This document shows, one piece after another, positions 56,203 through 64,000 of a stretch of 64,000 nt of DNA. A model generated the notes under the pieces. It was not told the origin of the DNA. It saw only the letters and a list, made by a program, of their open reading frames with translations, and did no database searches. Origin of the DNA: an uncultured Bacteroidota bacterium (GTDB lineage Bacteria; Bacteroidota; Bacteroidia; Flavobacteriales; Flavobacteriaceae); NCBI GenBank assembly GCA_902635895.1, contig CACPPV010000002.1, positions 1 through 64,000 of the forward strand. Direction: 5' to 3'. Every line of letters starts with the position of its first letter. The first letter of the stretch is position 1. The position numbers were made by a program, and so were the translations under genes.

Positions 56203-57876
56203 TTATAAATCAGTTACGCATCCATTTGATGCATTTGAAACACTTTTACAGTATTTATATAATATACCACTTTTAAATTTCAAATCTGGTTTTACCCAAT
56301 TAGATTTTCTATGGGATAATTCTTTTTCAGAAATTTCAACATCAATTGTATTGTCAACGGCGTTGATAGTTATTTTATCACCATTTTGAATTAAGGCAAT
56401 GTTTCCTCCGTCTTGTGCTTCTGGACATATATGTCCAACAACAAATCCATGAGTACCACCAGAAAATCTTCCATCAGTAATTAAAGCAACATCTTTTCCT
56501 AAACCAGATCCCATTATTGCTGAGGTAGGTTTTAGCATTTCCGGCATACCTGGACCCCCTTTTGGACCAACATATCTTATTACTACAACACTACCTTTAT
56601 GAACTTTACCTTCTTTTATTCCATCATTTGCCTCTTGTTCAGAATTGAAAACTATTGCTTTTCCAGAAAATATCAAACCTTCTTTACCAGTAATTTTTGC
56701 AACAGAACCCTCAGATGCTATATTACCATAGAGAATTCTTATGTGACCGGACTTTTTAATTGGACTGGATATTGGTTGAATAATTTTTTGATCTAAATCT
56801 AATGGTTTAATATCTTTTAAATTTTCAGAAATTGTTTTACCAGTTACCGTCAAACAATCACCATTTAATAATCCTTCATCAAGCATATATTTCATTACAC
56901 CTGGTATACCACCTACATTATGAAGATCTTCCATTAAAAATTTTCCACTGGGTTTTAAATCTGCTAAAAATGGGGTTGCATCAGAAATTTCCTTAAAATC
57001 ATTTATTGTAAAGTCAATTTTAGCACTTTTAGCTATTGCCAATATGTGTAATACAGCATTAGTTGATCCACCTAAAACAGTGATTAATTTCACAGCATTA
57101 ATTATAGATTCCTTTTTTAAAACATCTAGAGGTTTAATGTCGTTTTTAATTAAATTATCGATGTATGAACCTATTTTACTACATTCATCTGATTTATCAT
57201 TACTTGTTGCAGGATTAGATGAATTATATGGTATTGACATACCCATAGCCTCTATTGCCGAAGACATTGTGTTTGCCGTATACATACCACCACAAGCTCC
57301 TGCTCCAGGACAAGCATTTTTAATAACATTTGAAAATTCTTCTTCATTAATTTTTCCAGCAACTTTTTCTCCCCAGGCCTCAAAAGCAGAAACAACATCT
57401 AATTTTTTTCCATTATGACACCCAGGAGCAATAGTTCCTCCATAAACTAGAATCGATGGTCTATTTAATCGTAACATTGACATTAAAGCACCTGGCATGT
57501 TTTTATCACATCCAACAACTGTAACAACTGCATCATAAGCCATGGCTTGAACAACTGTTTCAATTGAGTCTGCAATAATATCTCTAGATGGCAGTGAATA
57601 ACGCATTCCCTGAGTTCCCATTGAAATACCATCACTAACACCTATAGTATTAAAAATAAGGCCAATTAAATTTGAATCTATAATACCTCGTTTAATTTTT
57701 AATGAAAGATCATTAAGATGCATGTTACATGGGTTACCTTCATATCCGGTACTAGCTATACCTACAAAAGGTTTTGAAAAATCATTAGATTTTAATCCTA
57801 TTGCGTGAAGCATAGCCTTCGCGGCAGGTTGAGTTGGATCCTGAGTTACAGCCTTACTGTATTTATTTAAAATCAT
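56203..57876 (-). CDS. ilvD: Dihydroxy-acid dehydratase
   Basis: 557 residues from ATG 57876. Cluster ligands C50, C123 (VGCDKNMPG) and C195 ([10 protein letters not shown]) are in place. It dehydrates dihydroxyisovalerate and its homologue, the third step of valine and isoleucine synthesis. A TTG two codons upstream is in frame but the ATG is preferred. It is the first gene of ilvD-ilvB-ilvN-ilvC-gapN, and a terminator-like hairpin ends 5 nt before its start, suggesting transcription attenuation. Confidence 0.96.
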   Translation of the reverse strand: MILNKYSKAVTQDPTQPAAKAMLHAIGLKSNDFSKPFVGIASTGYEGNPCNMHLNDLSLKIKRGIIDSNLIGLIFNTIGVSDGISMGTQGMRYSLPSRDIIADSIETVVQAMAYDAVVTVVGCDKNMPGALMSMLRLNRPSILVYGGTIAPGCHNGKKLDVVSAFEAWGEKVAGKINEEEFSNVIKNACPGAGACGGMYTANTMSSAIEAMGMSIPYNSSNPATSNDKSDECSKIGSYIDNLIKNDIKPLDVLKKESIINAVKLITVLGGSTNAVLHILAIAKSAKIDFTINDFKEISDATPFLADLKPSGKFLMEDLHNVGGIPGVMKYMLDEGLLNGDCLTVTGKTISENLKDIKPLDLDQKIIQPISSPIKKSGHIRILYGNIASEGSVAKITGKEGLIFSGKAIVFNSEQEANDGIKEGKVHKGSVVVIRYVGPKGGPGMPEMLKPTSAIMGSGLGKDVALITDGRFSGGTHGFVVGHICPEAQDGGNIALIQNGDKITINAVDNTIDVEISEKELSHRKSNWVKPDLKFKSGILYKYCKSVSNASNGCVTDL

Positions 57877-57880
57877 CTTC

Positions 57881-57913
57881 AAAAAAAAACCCCTAACTTC
57901 TTGAATTAGGAGT
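57881..57913 (-). promoter_or_regulatory. Putative attenuator (terminator hairpin) of the ilv operon
   Basis: On the minus strand an 8-bp stem (arms 57906-57913 and 57889-57896, one G-U pair) closes a 9-nt loop and is followed by a run of eight U (57888-57881), then GAAG and the ilvD ATG. The wobble pair forms only in the minus-strand RNA (C-A mismatch in the plus RNA), and there is no T-run in the plus direction. The genes on either side are divergent, so it can only serve to end transcription ahead of ilvD. Confidence 0.7.
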
Positions 57914-58025
57914 AAAATTATAATTATTAAAATTACATAAAAAATTAATTAATATTAATGTTATACATTATAATTCATATTTTTACGAAAATCTCAATTT
58001 TAATATTGAAATAAAGAACTTTTTT

Positions 58026-59405
58026 ATGGATAAATCATTAAAATCTATTATAGACAATCAAATAAATTATTTTTCATCAAAAAAAACTATTGATATTGCA
58101 TCAAGGTTAAATTCCTTAAAAAAACTTTTAAAAGAAATTAAAGCATCTGAAAATGAAATAGAACTTGCTCTTTATAAAGATTTGGGAAAATCTAAAGGAG
58201 AAAGCTATTTGACAGAAATTAATTTTGTTTATACAGAAATTAACATTGCTTTAAAAAACATAAAAAAATGGACAAAAAGAAAAGCAGTCAAATCATCTTT
58301 AATTAATTTCCCGTCCTCAGATTATATCGTTCCTGAACCCTATGGTTTAACTCTTCACATTTCACCATGGAACTATCCATTTCAATTATCAATTGCACCT
58401 TTAATTGGTGCAGTTGCAGCTGGAAACACCATAGTTTTGAAACCGTCAGAATATTCAAAAAACACTAGTCTTTTACTTGAAAAAATACTTTCTAATGTCT
58501 TTGATCCTGGTCACGTGGTGGTTGTAAATGGTGGTGTTGATATATCAACTAAGTTGCTTGAATTTAAATGGGATTATATCTTTTTTACAGGAAGCATTGG
58601 AGTTGGAAAGATAATTGCAAAAGCTGCTGCAAACAATCTAACACCAACAACTTTGGAACTTGGGGGTAAAAATCCATGCATTGTTGATGAAACAGCTTCT
58701 ATTGAAATATCAGCTAAAAGAATTGTGTGGGGAAAATTTACAAATTGTGGCCAAACTTGTATTGCACCAGACTTTATTGTAGTCAATAAAAAAATTAAAA
58801 ATAAGTTCATTGACGCATTAAAAAAACAAATTGTTAAAATTTATGGAAACAATGTTGTAGATAATGATGAATATGGAAGAATTATTAGTGATAAACATAT
58901 GAATTATTTAGTTTCTCTTCTAAAAAAAGAAAATATAATACATGGCGGAAAATTTAATTTTGACGATAAATTTTTTGAACCAACTCTTGTTGAAATAAAC
59001 AATTTAGAATCTAAAATAATGGAGGATGAAATATTTGGACCTATCCTACCGATAATCGAGTACGATGACTTTAAAGAAGTACACGATATTATAAAAAAAT
59101 ACTCTCATCCCCTAGCCCTATATATTTTTACTAAAAAGAAAGAATTTGGACGAAAATTTTTAGAATCCTATCCTTTTGGAGGAGGTGCAATTAACGATAC
59201 TGTTATGCATATAGCCAATGACAGGCTTCCATTCGGAGGAGTAGGACAAAGTGGAATGGGAAAATATCATGGAGAATCTACTTTTAATACATTTTCTCAC
59301 TTTAAGCCATACCTAAATAAGCCACTTTGGATTGATCCTCCATTAAGATACCCACCATTTAAAAACAAAATAAATTTTTTAAAAAAAATATTAAAACTAA
59401 TTTGA
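58026..59405 (+). CDS. Aldehyde dehydrogenase (class 3-like)
   Basis: 459 residues, shorter than usual class 1 ALDH and resembling class 3. PWNYPFQL, LELGGKNPCIVDETASIE, catalytic C245 in TNCGQTCIAPDF, and EIFGPILPII. A C-terminal hydrophobic/basic stretch (about 440-459) may bind membrane, as in fatty aldehyde dehydrogenases. First gene of a unit with a nitroreductase and a flavin reductase, which fits aldehyde or xenobiotic detoxification. Upstream TAATATTG is one base off the promoter consensus. Confidence 0.9.
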   Translation: MDKSLKSIIDNQINYFSSKKTIDIASRLNSLKKLLKEIKASENEIELALYKDLGKSKGESYLTEINFVYTEINIALKNIKKWTKRKAVKSSLINFPSSDYIVPEPYGLTLHISPWNYPFQLSIAPLIGAVAAGNTIVLKPSEYSKNTSLLLEKILSNVFDPGHVVVVNGGVDISTKLLEFKWDYIFFTGSIGVGKIIAKAAANNLTPTTLELGGKNPCIVDETASIEISAKRIVWGKFTNCGQTCIAPDFIVVNKKIKNKFIDALKKQIVKIYGNNVVDNDEYGRIISDKHMNYLVSLLKKENIIHGGKFNFDDKFFEPTLVEINNLESKIMEDEIFGPILPIIEYDDFKEVHDIIKKYSHPLALYIFTKKKEFGRKFLESYPFGGGAINDTVMHIANDRLPFGGVGQSGMGKYHGESTFNTFSHFKPYLNKPLWIDPPLRYPPFKNKINFLKKILKLI

Positions 59406-59409
59406 TAGA

Positions 59410-60132
59410 ATGAAAGAAATGAATGTGTCAGAAGCGATAAAATATCGTAGATCTGTTAGAGTTTTTGATGATAAAAATATAGATTCTGAAAAGGTTAAAA
59501 ATTGTCTTATCAACGCAACTTTAGCTGCCAATAGTAGTAATTTACAACTATGGGAGTTTGTCCATGTTGAAGACAAAAAAATTCTCAAAGAATTATCTAA
59601 AGCGTGCTTTAACCAGAACGCAGCAAAAACTGCAAAACAGTTAGTTGTTATCGTAGTTAGAAAAGATTTGTGGAGTAAAAGAGCGAAATGGAATATTAAA
59701 GAAATTAAAGATCAATCTAATAAAAATGATATTACTATTAAAAGATTAAATCAAGCTACAGGATATTATAATAAGATAATTCCAACTCTATATTTTGATT
59801 TTTTTGGTTTATTAGGATTTTTTAAAAGCTTAATTTTTCAAGCCATAGGTCTATTTAGACCAACTATGCGACAAGTAACAAGTACTGACACTAGAATAGT
59901 TGCTCATAAAAGTGCTGCATTAGCAGCTCAAAACTTTATGATTAGTATGGCGGGTATTGGCTATGATACATGTCCAATGGAGGGTTCTGACACTTTACTT
60001 GTAAAAAAAATCCTTAAGCTTAACAGAAAAGCAGAAATTAGCATGGTCATTGGATGTGGACTTAGAACAGAAAAGGGTATATATGGAGAACAACTAAGAG
60101 TTCCATTTAATCAGGTATATACTTATATTTGA
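59410..60132 (+). CDS. Nitroreductase family FMN protein
   Basis: 240 residues. YRRSVRVFDDKNID at the N-terminus is the typical FMN-binding start, AANSSNLQLWEFVHV gives the second FMN contact region, and a late GYDTCPMEG segment completes the fold. It reduces nitro compounds, quinones or flavins; the substrate is unknown. An internal ATG at 59419 is an alternative start. It lies 4 bp after the ALDH stop and 13 bp before the flavin reductase gene. Confidence 0.88.
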   Translation: MKEMNVSEAIKYRRSVRVFDDKNIDSEKVKNCLINATLAANSSNLQLWEFVHVEDKKILKELSKACFNQNAAKTAKQLVVIVVRKDLWSKRAKWNIKEIKDQSNKNDITIKRLNQATGYYNKIIPTLYFDFFGLLGFFKSLIFQAIGLFRPTMRQVTSTDTRIVAHKSAALAAQNFMISMAGIGYDTCPMEGSDTLLVKKILKLNRKAEISMVIGCGLRTEKGIYGEQLRVPFNQVYTYI

Positions 60133-60145
60133 TTTTTATTTTTAA

Positions 60146-60616
60146 ATGAATCAATCGCTTTTCAAAGAAATTTGCAGCACCTTTCCAACAGGTGTAACAA
60201 TAATAACATCAAAAAAAGACAATATTGATTATGGATTTACTGCAAATTCATTTACATCTGTCTCTTTAAGTCCTTTATTAGTTCTGTTCTGTCTTGACAA
60301 GAATGCTAAATCCAACGAAGCCCTTAATAAAAATGAGTTTTTTATAGTTAATGTATTAAGTAAAACTCAAGAAAAAGTTTGTTTTCAATTTGCTAATAGT
60401 GAATTAAGCCCTAAAGAAAGATTTGAAAACATTTCTACAAAAATTTCAAAAAAAGGAATTAAAATAATTTCAAATTCTTGTTCATTTATTGAATGTAAAA
60501 TAAAAGAAAAATTCGATGGTGGAGACCATTATATTTATATAGGAGAATGTATAAATGGGGAAATTAACGATGAAATTAAAGATCCGTTAATATACCATAG
60601 AGGTAAAATGTTATAA
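60146..60616 (+). CDS. Flavin reductase-like domain protein
   Basis: 156 residues. FPTGVTIITSKKDNIDYGFTANSFTSVSLSPLL is the FMN-binding split-barrel signature and HYIYIGECING is close to the end. Members supply reduced flavin to monooxygenases, or reduce substrates directly. No partner monooxygenase is visible here. It overlaps the convergent dsbD gene by 6 bp. Confidence 0.88.
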   Translation: MNQSLFKEICSTFPTGVTIITSKKDNIDYGFTANSFTSVSLSPLLVLFCLDKNAKSNEALNKNEFFIVNVLSKTQEKVCFQFANSELSPKERFENISTKISKKGIKIISNSCSFIECKIKEKFDGGDHYIYIGECINGEINDEIKDPLIYHRGKML

Positions 60617-62563
60617 ATTATTTAAACCTTCTTTGAGCCAATTCAAATAATTATCCTTTGATGTGTATTGAATAGGTTTGTTTAGAATCCTTAAATCATT
60701 ATCCAAAAGCACGTAATAAGGTTGTGATGCACTTTTGAAGTTGATTGCTTGAAAAGTAGATGCTTTATCACCTATTGTTTTAATTTGTTTAGATTTTCCA
60801 GATTTGTATTTTAATATTAACTGATCTTCTTCTGGTAATTCTTTTCTGTCATCAACGTAAAGAGAAATCAAAACAAATTCATCATTGATCAATTTAAACA
60901 CTTCGGGATCAGTCCATACGTTTTCTTCAATCCTTCTACAATTGACACATGCCCAACCTGTAAAATCTAAAAGAATAGGTTTTCCTTGAGATTTGGCATA
61001 ACTATAACCTGATTCAAAATCCTTAAAACAATTAAGACCCAGAGGGCAATCATTTGATTTTGGGTATATGGAATAAAAAGAAGGAGGACTGAATCCACTA
61101 AGAAGTCTTGCTTTTTGAGAACCACTAGGTAATAAAGCAGGAAATAAGTATACTGCAGTACCTAAAAAAACAAACCCTAAAATATAGTTAAATCTAGGTG
61201 TTTTAATTTTCTTTGTTTCATGTGGGAATTTAAAGGCTCCAATCAAATAAAGACACAATAAAACAGAAACGACAAACCAAATACCAATAAAGACTTCTCG
61301 TTTAAGTATCCCCCAATGTTCAACTAAATCGGCATTTGACAAGAACTTAAATGCAAATCCTAATTCTAAAAAACCCAAAATTACTTTAAAAGTATTCATC
61401 CAACTCCCTGATTTTGGGAGGGTTTTTAATAGATTGGGAAACAGGGCAAAAATAGTAAATGGCAAGGCTAAAGCAACACCAAATCCTAACATGCCAATGG
61501 TTAACTGAATAGCTCCACCTTGAGAGGTAATGGAACCAACCAATAAGGAACCAAGTATTGGTCCAGTACATGAAAAAGAAACCAAAACAAGAGTAAGAGC
61601 CATAAAGAAAATTCCTATCAACCCTCCAATGGAATTTGATTTAGAGTCAATTGAATTTACCCAACTAGCTGGAAGAGTTATCTCATAAAATCCAAAAAAT
61701 GAAAAAGCAAAAAGAATAAAAATTATAAAAAATAAAACATTTAAATATGCATTAGTTGATACGCTATTTAAAATTTCTGGATCTAATGAGTCTAAAAAAT
61801 GAAAAGGTATACTTAAAGCCAGATAAATTCCAACAATAAAAAAACCATAAACAAAAGCATTAAATTTTGAATTACTTTTTGATTCATTGTTAGTGAAAAA
61901 TGAAACAGTCAATGGGATCATTGGAAAAACACAAGGAGTTAATAAAGCCAATAAACCACCAATAAACCCTAGTATTAAGAGATTTAAATAAGAATTGGAA
62001 GAGAATGAGTCAGAAGAATCATTAATAGATTCTAACAATTGTTTGTCCTTTAAATTTAGTAATAACGGATTGTTTTCTTCAATTATGAAAGAAGTTAAGT
62101 CCTGATTTTGAATTTTTAATTTAGAACCATCAAATTTAAAAACCAAATCGGCTTCTCTAAAAATACAAACCACATCATCACAAGCTTGGTATTCAACTTT
62201 TACATTGTAAGTAGAAATTATATTGTTTGTTTCTACTTTTTGAACAAATGTTGCTTCATCCTCGAAATAGGTTTGATCAATATTAAATATGGGATCAAAT
62301 TTAGTAATTGACTCAGATTCGATTGTTTTTTCAATTAGTTCAATCGAACTAATTTTTTCGTATATAAAAGCAGTAGGAATAGCACCACCTTTTTGTAAAT
62401 TTTGAGAATATAATCTCCAACCCTTTTCAATATTTGCATTAGTAATTAATTCAAATTTATTTTCAGAAATTTTATTAACCTCAGTTTGAAAAGTAACAGG
62501 ATTTTGAGAAAAAATAATACCACTTATTAAACAGAAAAAAAAAGGAAAAAGTTTATTTATCAA
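60611..62563 (-). CDS. dsbD: DsbD-type thiol:disulfide interchange protein
   Basis: 650 residues. Signal peptide 1-19 (IIFSQ), a periplasmic DsbD-alpha-like domain to about residue 170 with two cysteines in YQACDDVVC, eight or so membrane segments (about 195-480), including LTPCVFPMIPLTV and SCTGPILGS with the buried redox cysteines, and a C-terminal thioredoxin domain with C539 and C542 in GWACVNCRR. It brings electrons from cytoplasmic thioredoxin to the periplasm. It starts inside the last 11 bp of tilS. Confidence 0.92.
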   Translation of the reverse strand: MINKLFPFFFCLISGIIFSQNPVTFQTEVNKISENKFELITNANIEKGWRLYSQNLQKGGAIPTAFIYEKISSIELIEKTIESESITKFDPIFNIDQTYFEDEATFVQKVETNNIISTYNVKVEYQACDDVVCIFREADLVFKFDGSKLKIQNQDLTSFIIEENNPLLLNLKDKQLLESINDSSDSFSSNSYLNLLILGFIGGLLALLTPCVFPMIPLTVSFFTNNESKSNSKFNAFVYGFFIVGIYLALSIPFHFLDSLDPEILNSVSTNAYLNVLFFIIFILFAFSFFGFYEITLPASWVNSIDSKSNSIGGLIGIFFMALTLVLVSFSCTGPILGSLLVGSITSQGGAIQLTIGMLGFGVALALPFTIFALFPNLLKTLPKSGSWMNTFKVILGFLELGFAFKFLSNADLVEHWGILKREVFIGIWFVVSVLLCLYLIGAFKFPHETKKIKTPRFNYILGFVFLGTAVYLFPALLPSGSQKARLLSGFSPPSFYSIYPKSNDCPLGLNCFKDFESGYSYAKSQGKPILLDFTGWACVNCRRIEENVWTDPEVFKLINDEFVLISLYVDDRKELPEEDQLILKYKSGKSKQIKTIGDKASTFQAINFKSASQPYYVLLDNDLRILNKPIQYTSKDNYLNWLKEGLNNL

Positions 62564-63833
62564 TTTTAGATATTTTAAAATTTAAATTTTGTTCATTATA
62601 CTTTCTTTTATCAAACCTTATGCCAACTAACCATAAAATATGATCACAATCTTCGACAACCAACTGCTCTTCTTTTTCATATTTCGATAATTTTTTATCC
62701 TTAAATATTTTAGAGATTAGCTTTTTCCCTTTCATTCCGGTTGGATATATATAATCGCCTCTTATCCATCTTCTAATCGTGATTGGAAAATTTATATTTT
62801 TTTTATCAAGGTATAAAGAATTATCTAGTCTTTCATTAAAAACACCTTCTTCTATTTTAATATTTTCAGGTAATGTAAAATCTGTACTATTGTTGTAAAA
62901 AAAATTCTCAATTTTTTTGTTGTTATTTTTCTTTAGCAATAAGTTTTCCCTATCACTTAATAATGAATATTTTTTTGAGTGAATTATTTTCCCAGTTGAA
63001 GAAAAACATAAGTCAAAAATTTCATTTGAGTTTTTAAAACCATATTTCTTAAATAACCTGAATATAAAATTTTGATCCAAAGATTTAATAAGATGTTTTT
63101 TTATCTGTATAACGTTAGGCTTAGATTTGAAATGCTTCTTTTTAAAATCATCAATAATCTGTTCAATTATTAAATTATCTTTTTTTAGATAACCAATAGT
63201 ATTGGAAAAATTTTTTATAAATTCTGGATTTAGTTCCAGTAAGAGTGGAACAATATTGTTTCTAAATTTATTTCTTAAATAATCACTTTTTGAATTTGAT
63301 GAATCTTCCCTCCATTTTAAATTAGATTGCTTAGCGTATTCTATAAGTTGATTTTTTGAATATGTTAATAAAGGTCTAACAACATTGTAATTCTCTTCTT
63401 TTATCCCTAGCAAACCCTCTAAACCTGTAGATCTTGAAATATTAATTAGAAAAGTTTCTAAACTATCTTCTAAATGATGACCAGTCAAAATGTAATTTAT
63501 CTTGTAAGTTGTTGACAGCTCATGAAACCATTCATATCTTAATTTTCTAGCTGACATTTGAATAGAATTATTTGGAATATTGGTGTTAAATTCTTTGTAA
63601 TGAAAAGTAATATTGTTTGATTTACAATAATTTTTAATAAAATCAGCATCAGCATCGCTTTCATCATCTCTTAACTTAAAATTGCAATGAGCAACACTGA
63701 TATTGTAATTTAAATTTTGAAATAATTTTAGCAAAACCATGCTATCGACTCCACTACTTACACAAATAAGAAGTTTCTTGCCAATAATATTAGAGAAATT
63801 TTTTTCTATATGTTTTTTAAAATCTATTAGCAT
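62553..63833 (-). CDS. tilS: tRNA(Ile)-lysidine synthase
   Basis: 426 residues. ATP pyrophosphatase P-loop SSGVDS at 26-31 (the first G of SGGxDS is S), SARKLRYEWFHEL, TGHHLEDSLETFLINISRS, and a C-terminal TilS domain with TIRRWIRGDYIYP and GKKLISKIFKDKKL. It modifies C34 of the CAU tRNA so that it reads AUA as Ile, an essential function in bacteria using AUA, frequent in this AT-rich genome. Preceded by TAATATTG, one base off consensus, but also 31 bp from the pabB stop. Confidence 0.95.
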   Translation of the reverse strand: MLIDFKKHIEKNFSNIIGKKLLICVSSGVDSMVLLKLFQNLNYNISVAHCNFKLRDDESDADADFIKNYCKSNNITFHYKEFNTNIPNNSIQMSARKLRYEWFHELSTTYKINYILTGHHLEDSLETFLINISRSTGLEGLLGIKEENYNVVRPLLTYSKNQLIEYAKQSNLKWREDSSNSKSDYLRNKFRNNIVPLLLELNPEFIKNFSNTIGYLKKDNLIIEQIIDDFKKKHFKSKPNVIQIKKHLIKSLDQNFIFRLFKKYGFKNSNEIFDLCFSSTGKIIHSKKYSLLSDRENLLLKKNNNKKIENFFYNNSTDFTLPENIKIEEGVFNERLDNSLYLDKKNINFPITIRRWIRGDYIYPTGMKGKKLISKIFKDKKLSKYEKEEQLVVEDCDHILWLVGIRFDKRKYNEQNLNFKISKIDK

Positions 63834-63864
63834 TTGGTGGCAATATTACATAAAAAATAAATTA

Positions 63865-64000
63865 TCAATTTAATGACAAAATCATAGCCTCTCCTTTAAG
63901 CAAACACTCGTTGTATTCATCAATAGGTGTTGATTTTGCTGTAATAGCACTACCAACATGAAATGATAGATAATCTAATTTAGAATCATATATTAGTGAT
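63865..64000 (-). CDS. pabB: Aminodeoxychorismate/anthranilate synthase component I, C-terminal fragment
   Basis: Only the last 44 codons are in the window, ending at TGA 63865; the rest lies beyond base 64000. SFHVGSAITAKSTPIDEY followed by NECLLKGEAM matches the end of chorismate-utilising enzymes, in which VGSAIT forms part of the chorismate site. PabB makes 4-amino-4-deoxychorismate for folate; TrpE is the alternative, less likely because of the neighbours tilS and dsbD. It would use the chorismate made by the AroC at 4678. Confidence 0.8.
   Translation of the reverse strand, partial: SLIYDSKLDYLSFHVGSAITAKSTPIDEYNECLLKGEAMILSLN

Noticed and set aside
1-64000. CRISPR arrays, IS elements, prophage or tRNA genes
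   Set aside because: No regularly spaced repeats, transposase or integrase motifs, long inverted repeats, or tRNA-like cloverleaf sequences were seen; gaps between genes are almost all under 150 bp.

Overview
The window is AT-rich (about 70% A+T by eye), very gene-dense chromosomal DNA of a Bacteroidota bacterium, most likely a marine member of Flavobacteriia. The evidence is: repeated TAnnTTTG promoter boxes, the -7 element used by this phylum; an almost complete lack of Shine-Dalgarno sequences; lipoproteins with SC-type lipoboxes; a fused two-part E1 dehydrogenase; a YtxJ-type bacilliredoxin; a Bacteroidota-type SRP RNA; and a secreted laminarin-type glucanase. No IS element, integrase, phage gene, CRISPR array, tRNA or rRNA gene was found. 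This is core chromosome, with the polysaccharide enzyme at the left edge as the only clearly accessory gene.

Layout. 1-4538 (-): 5'-complete, edge-truncated gene for a large multidomain GH81 endo-1,3-beta-glucanase. 4.7-11.6 kb: chorismate synthase, D-lactate dehydrogenase Dld, a thioredoxin-type lipoprotein, rhomboid protease, a LpxL-type acyltransferase and a phosphoglucosamine/phosphohexomutase. 11.7-22.3 kb (+): gamma-glutamyltranspeptidase, UvrA, a LOG-family protein, a pseudo-M1-peptidase fused to an outer-membrane barrel, and the fused 2-oxoacid dehydrogenase E1. 22.2-36.2 kb: HolA, an orphan HsdR_N nuclease-like protein, a GT2 glycosyltransferase, an OmpA lipoprotein, DEAD-box, UvrD and RecG helicases, PheT, a DUF2007-like protein and an ABC-F ATPase. 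36.3-41.6 kb: a cysteine-less thioredoxin-like lipoprotein, transaldolase, an SDR, SRP RNA, glutamine cyclotransferase and GlyA. 41.6-50.9 kb: YtxJ, SmpB, Pcm, a Gfo/Idh oxidoreductase, YggS, a DnaQ-GIY-YIG nuclease, MiaA, PurC, PhoH, a SAM hydrolase and DnaN. 50.9-57.9 kb (-): ilvD-ilvB-ilvN-ilvC-gapN, a branched-chain amino acid operon with a terminator-like hairpin just before ilvD. 58.0-64.0 kb: an ALDH / nitroreductase / flavin reductase operon, and a pabB-tilS-dsbD operon entering from the right edge.

How it works together. The genome is strongly compacted: all 11 convergent gene pairs abut or overlap at their stop codons, four of them sharing a tetranucleotide that encodes both stops. 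The SRP RNA 5' end calibrates the promoter box (box, 4 nt, then +1). Applying that rule places +1 exactly on the start codon of glmM, the rhomboid gene and smpB, so leaderless mRNAs are likely. The most notable protein-level observations are an M1-like protein that has lost all its zinc ligands, an ABC-F ATPase in which one composite ATP site is wholly degenerate, and a NADPH-producing gapN placed at the end of the NADPH-consuming ilv operon. I do not see a new defence or mobile system here.
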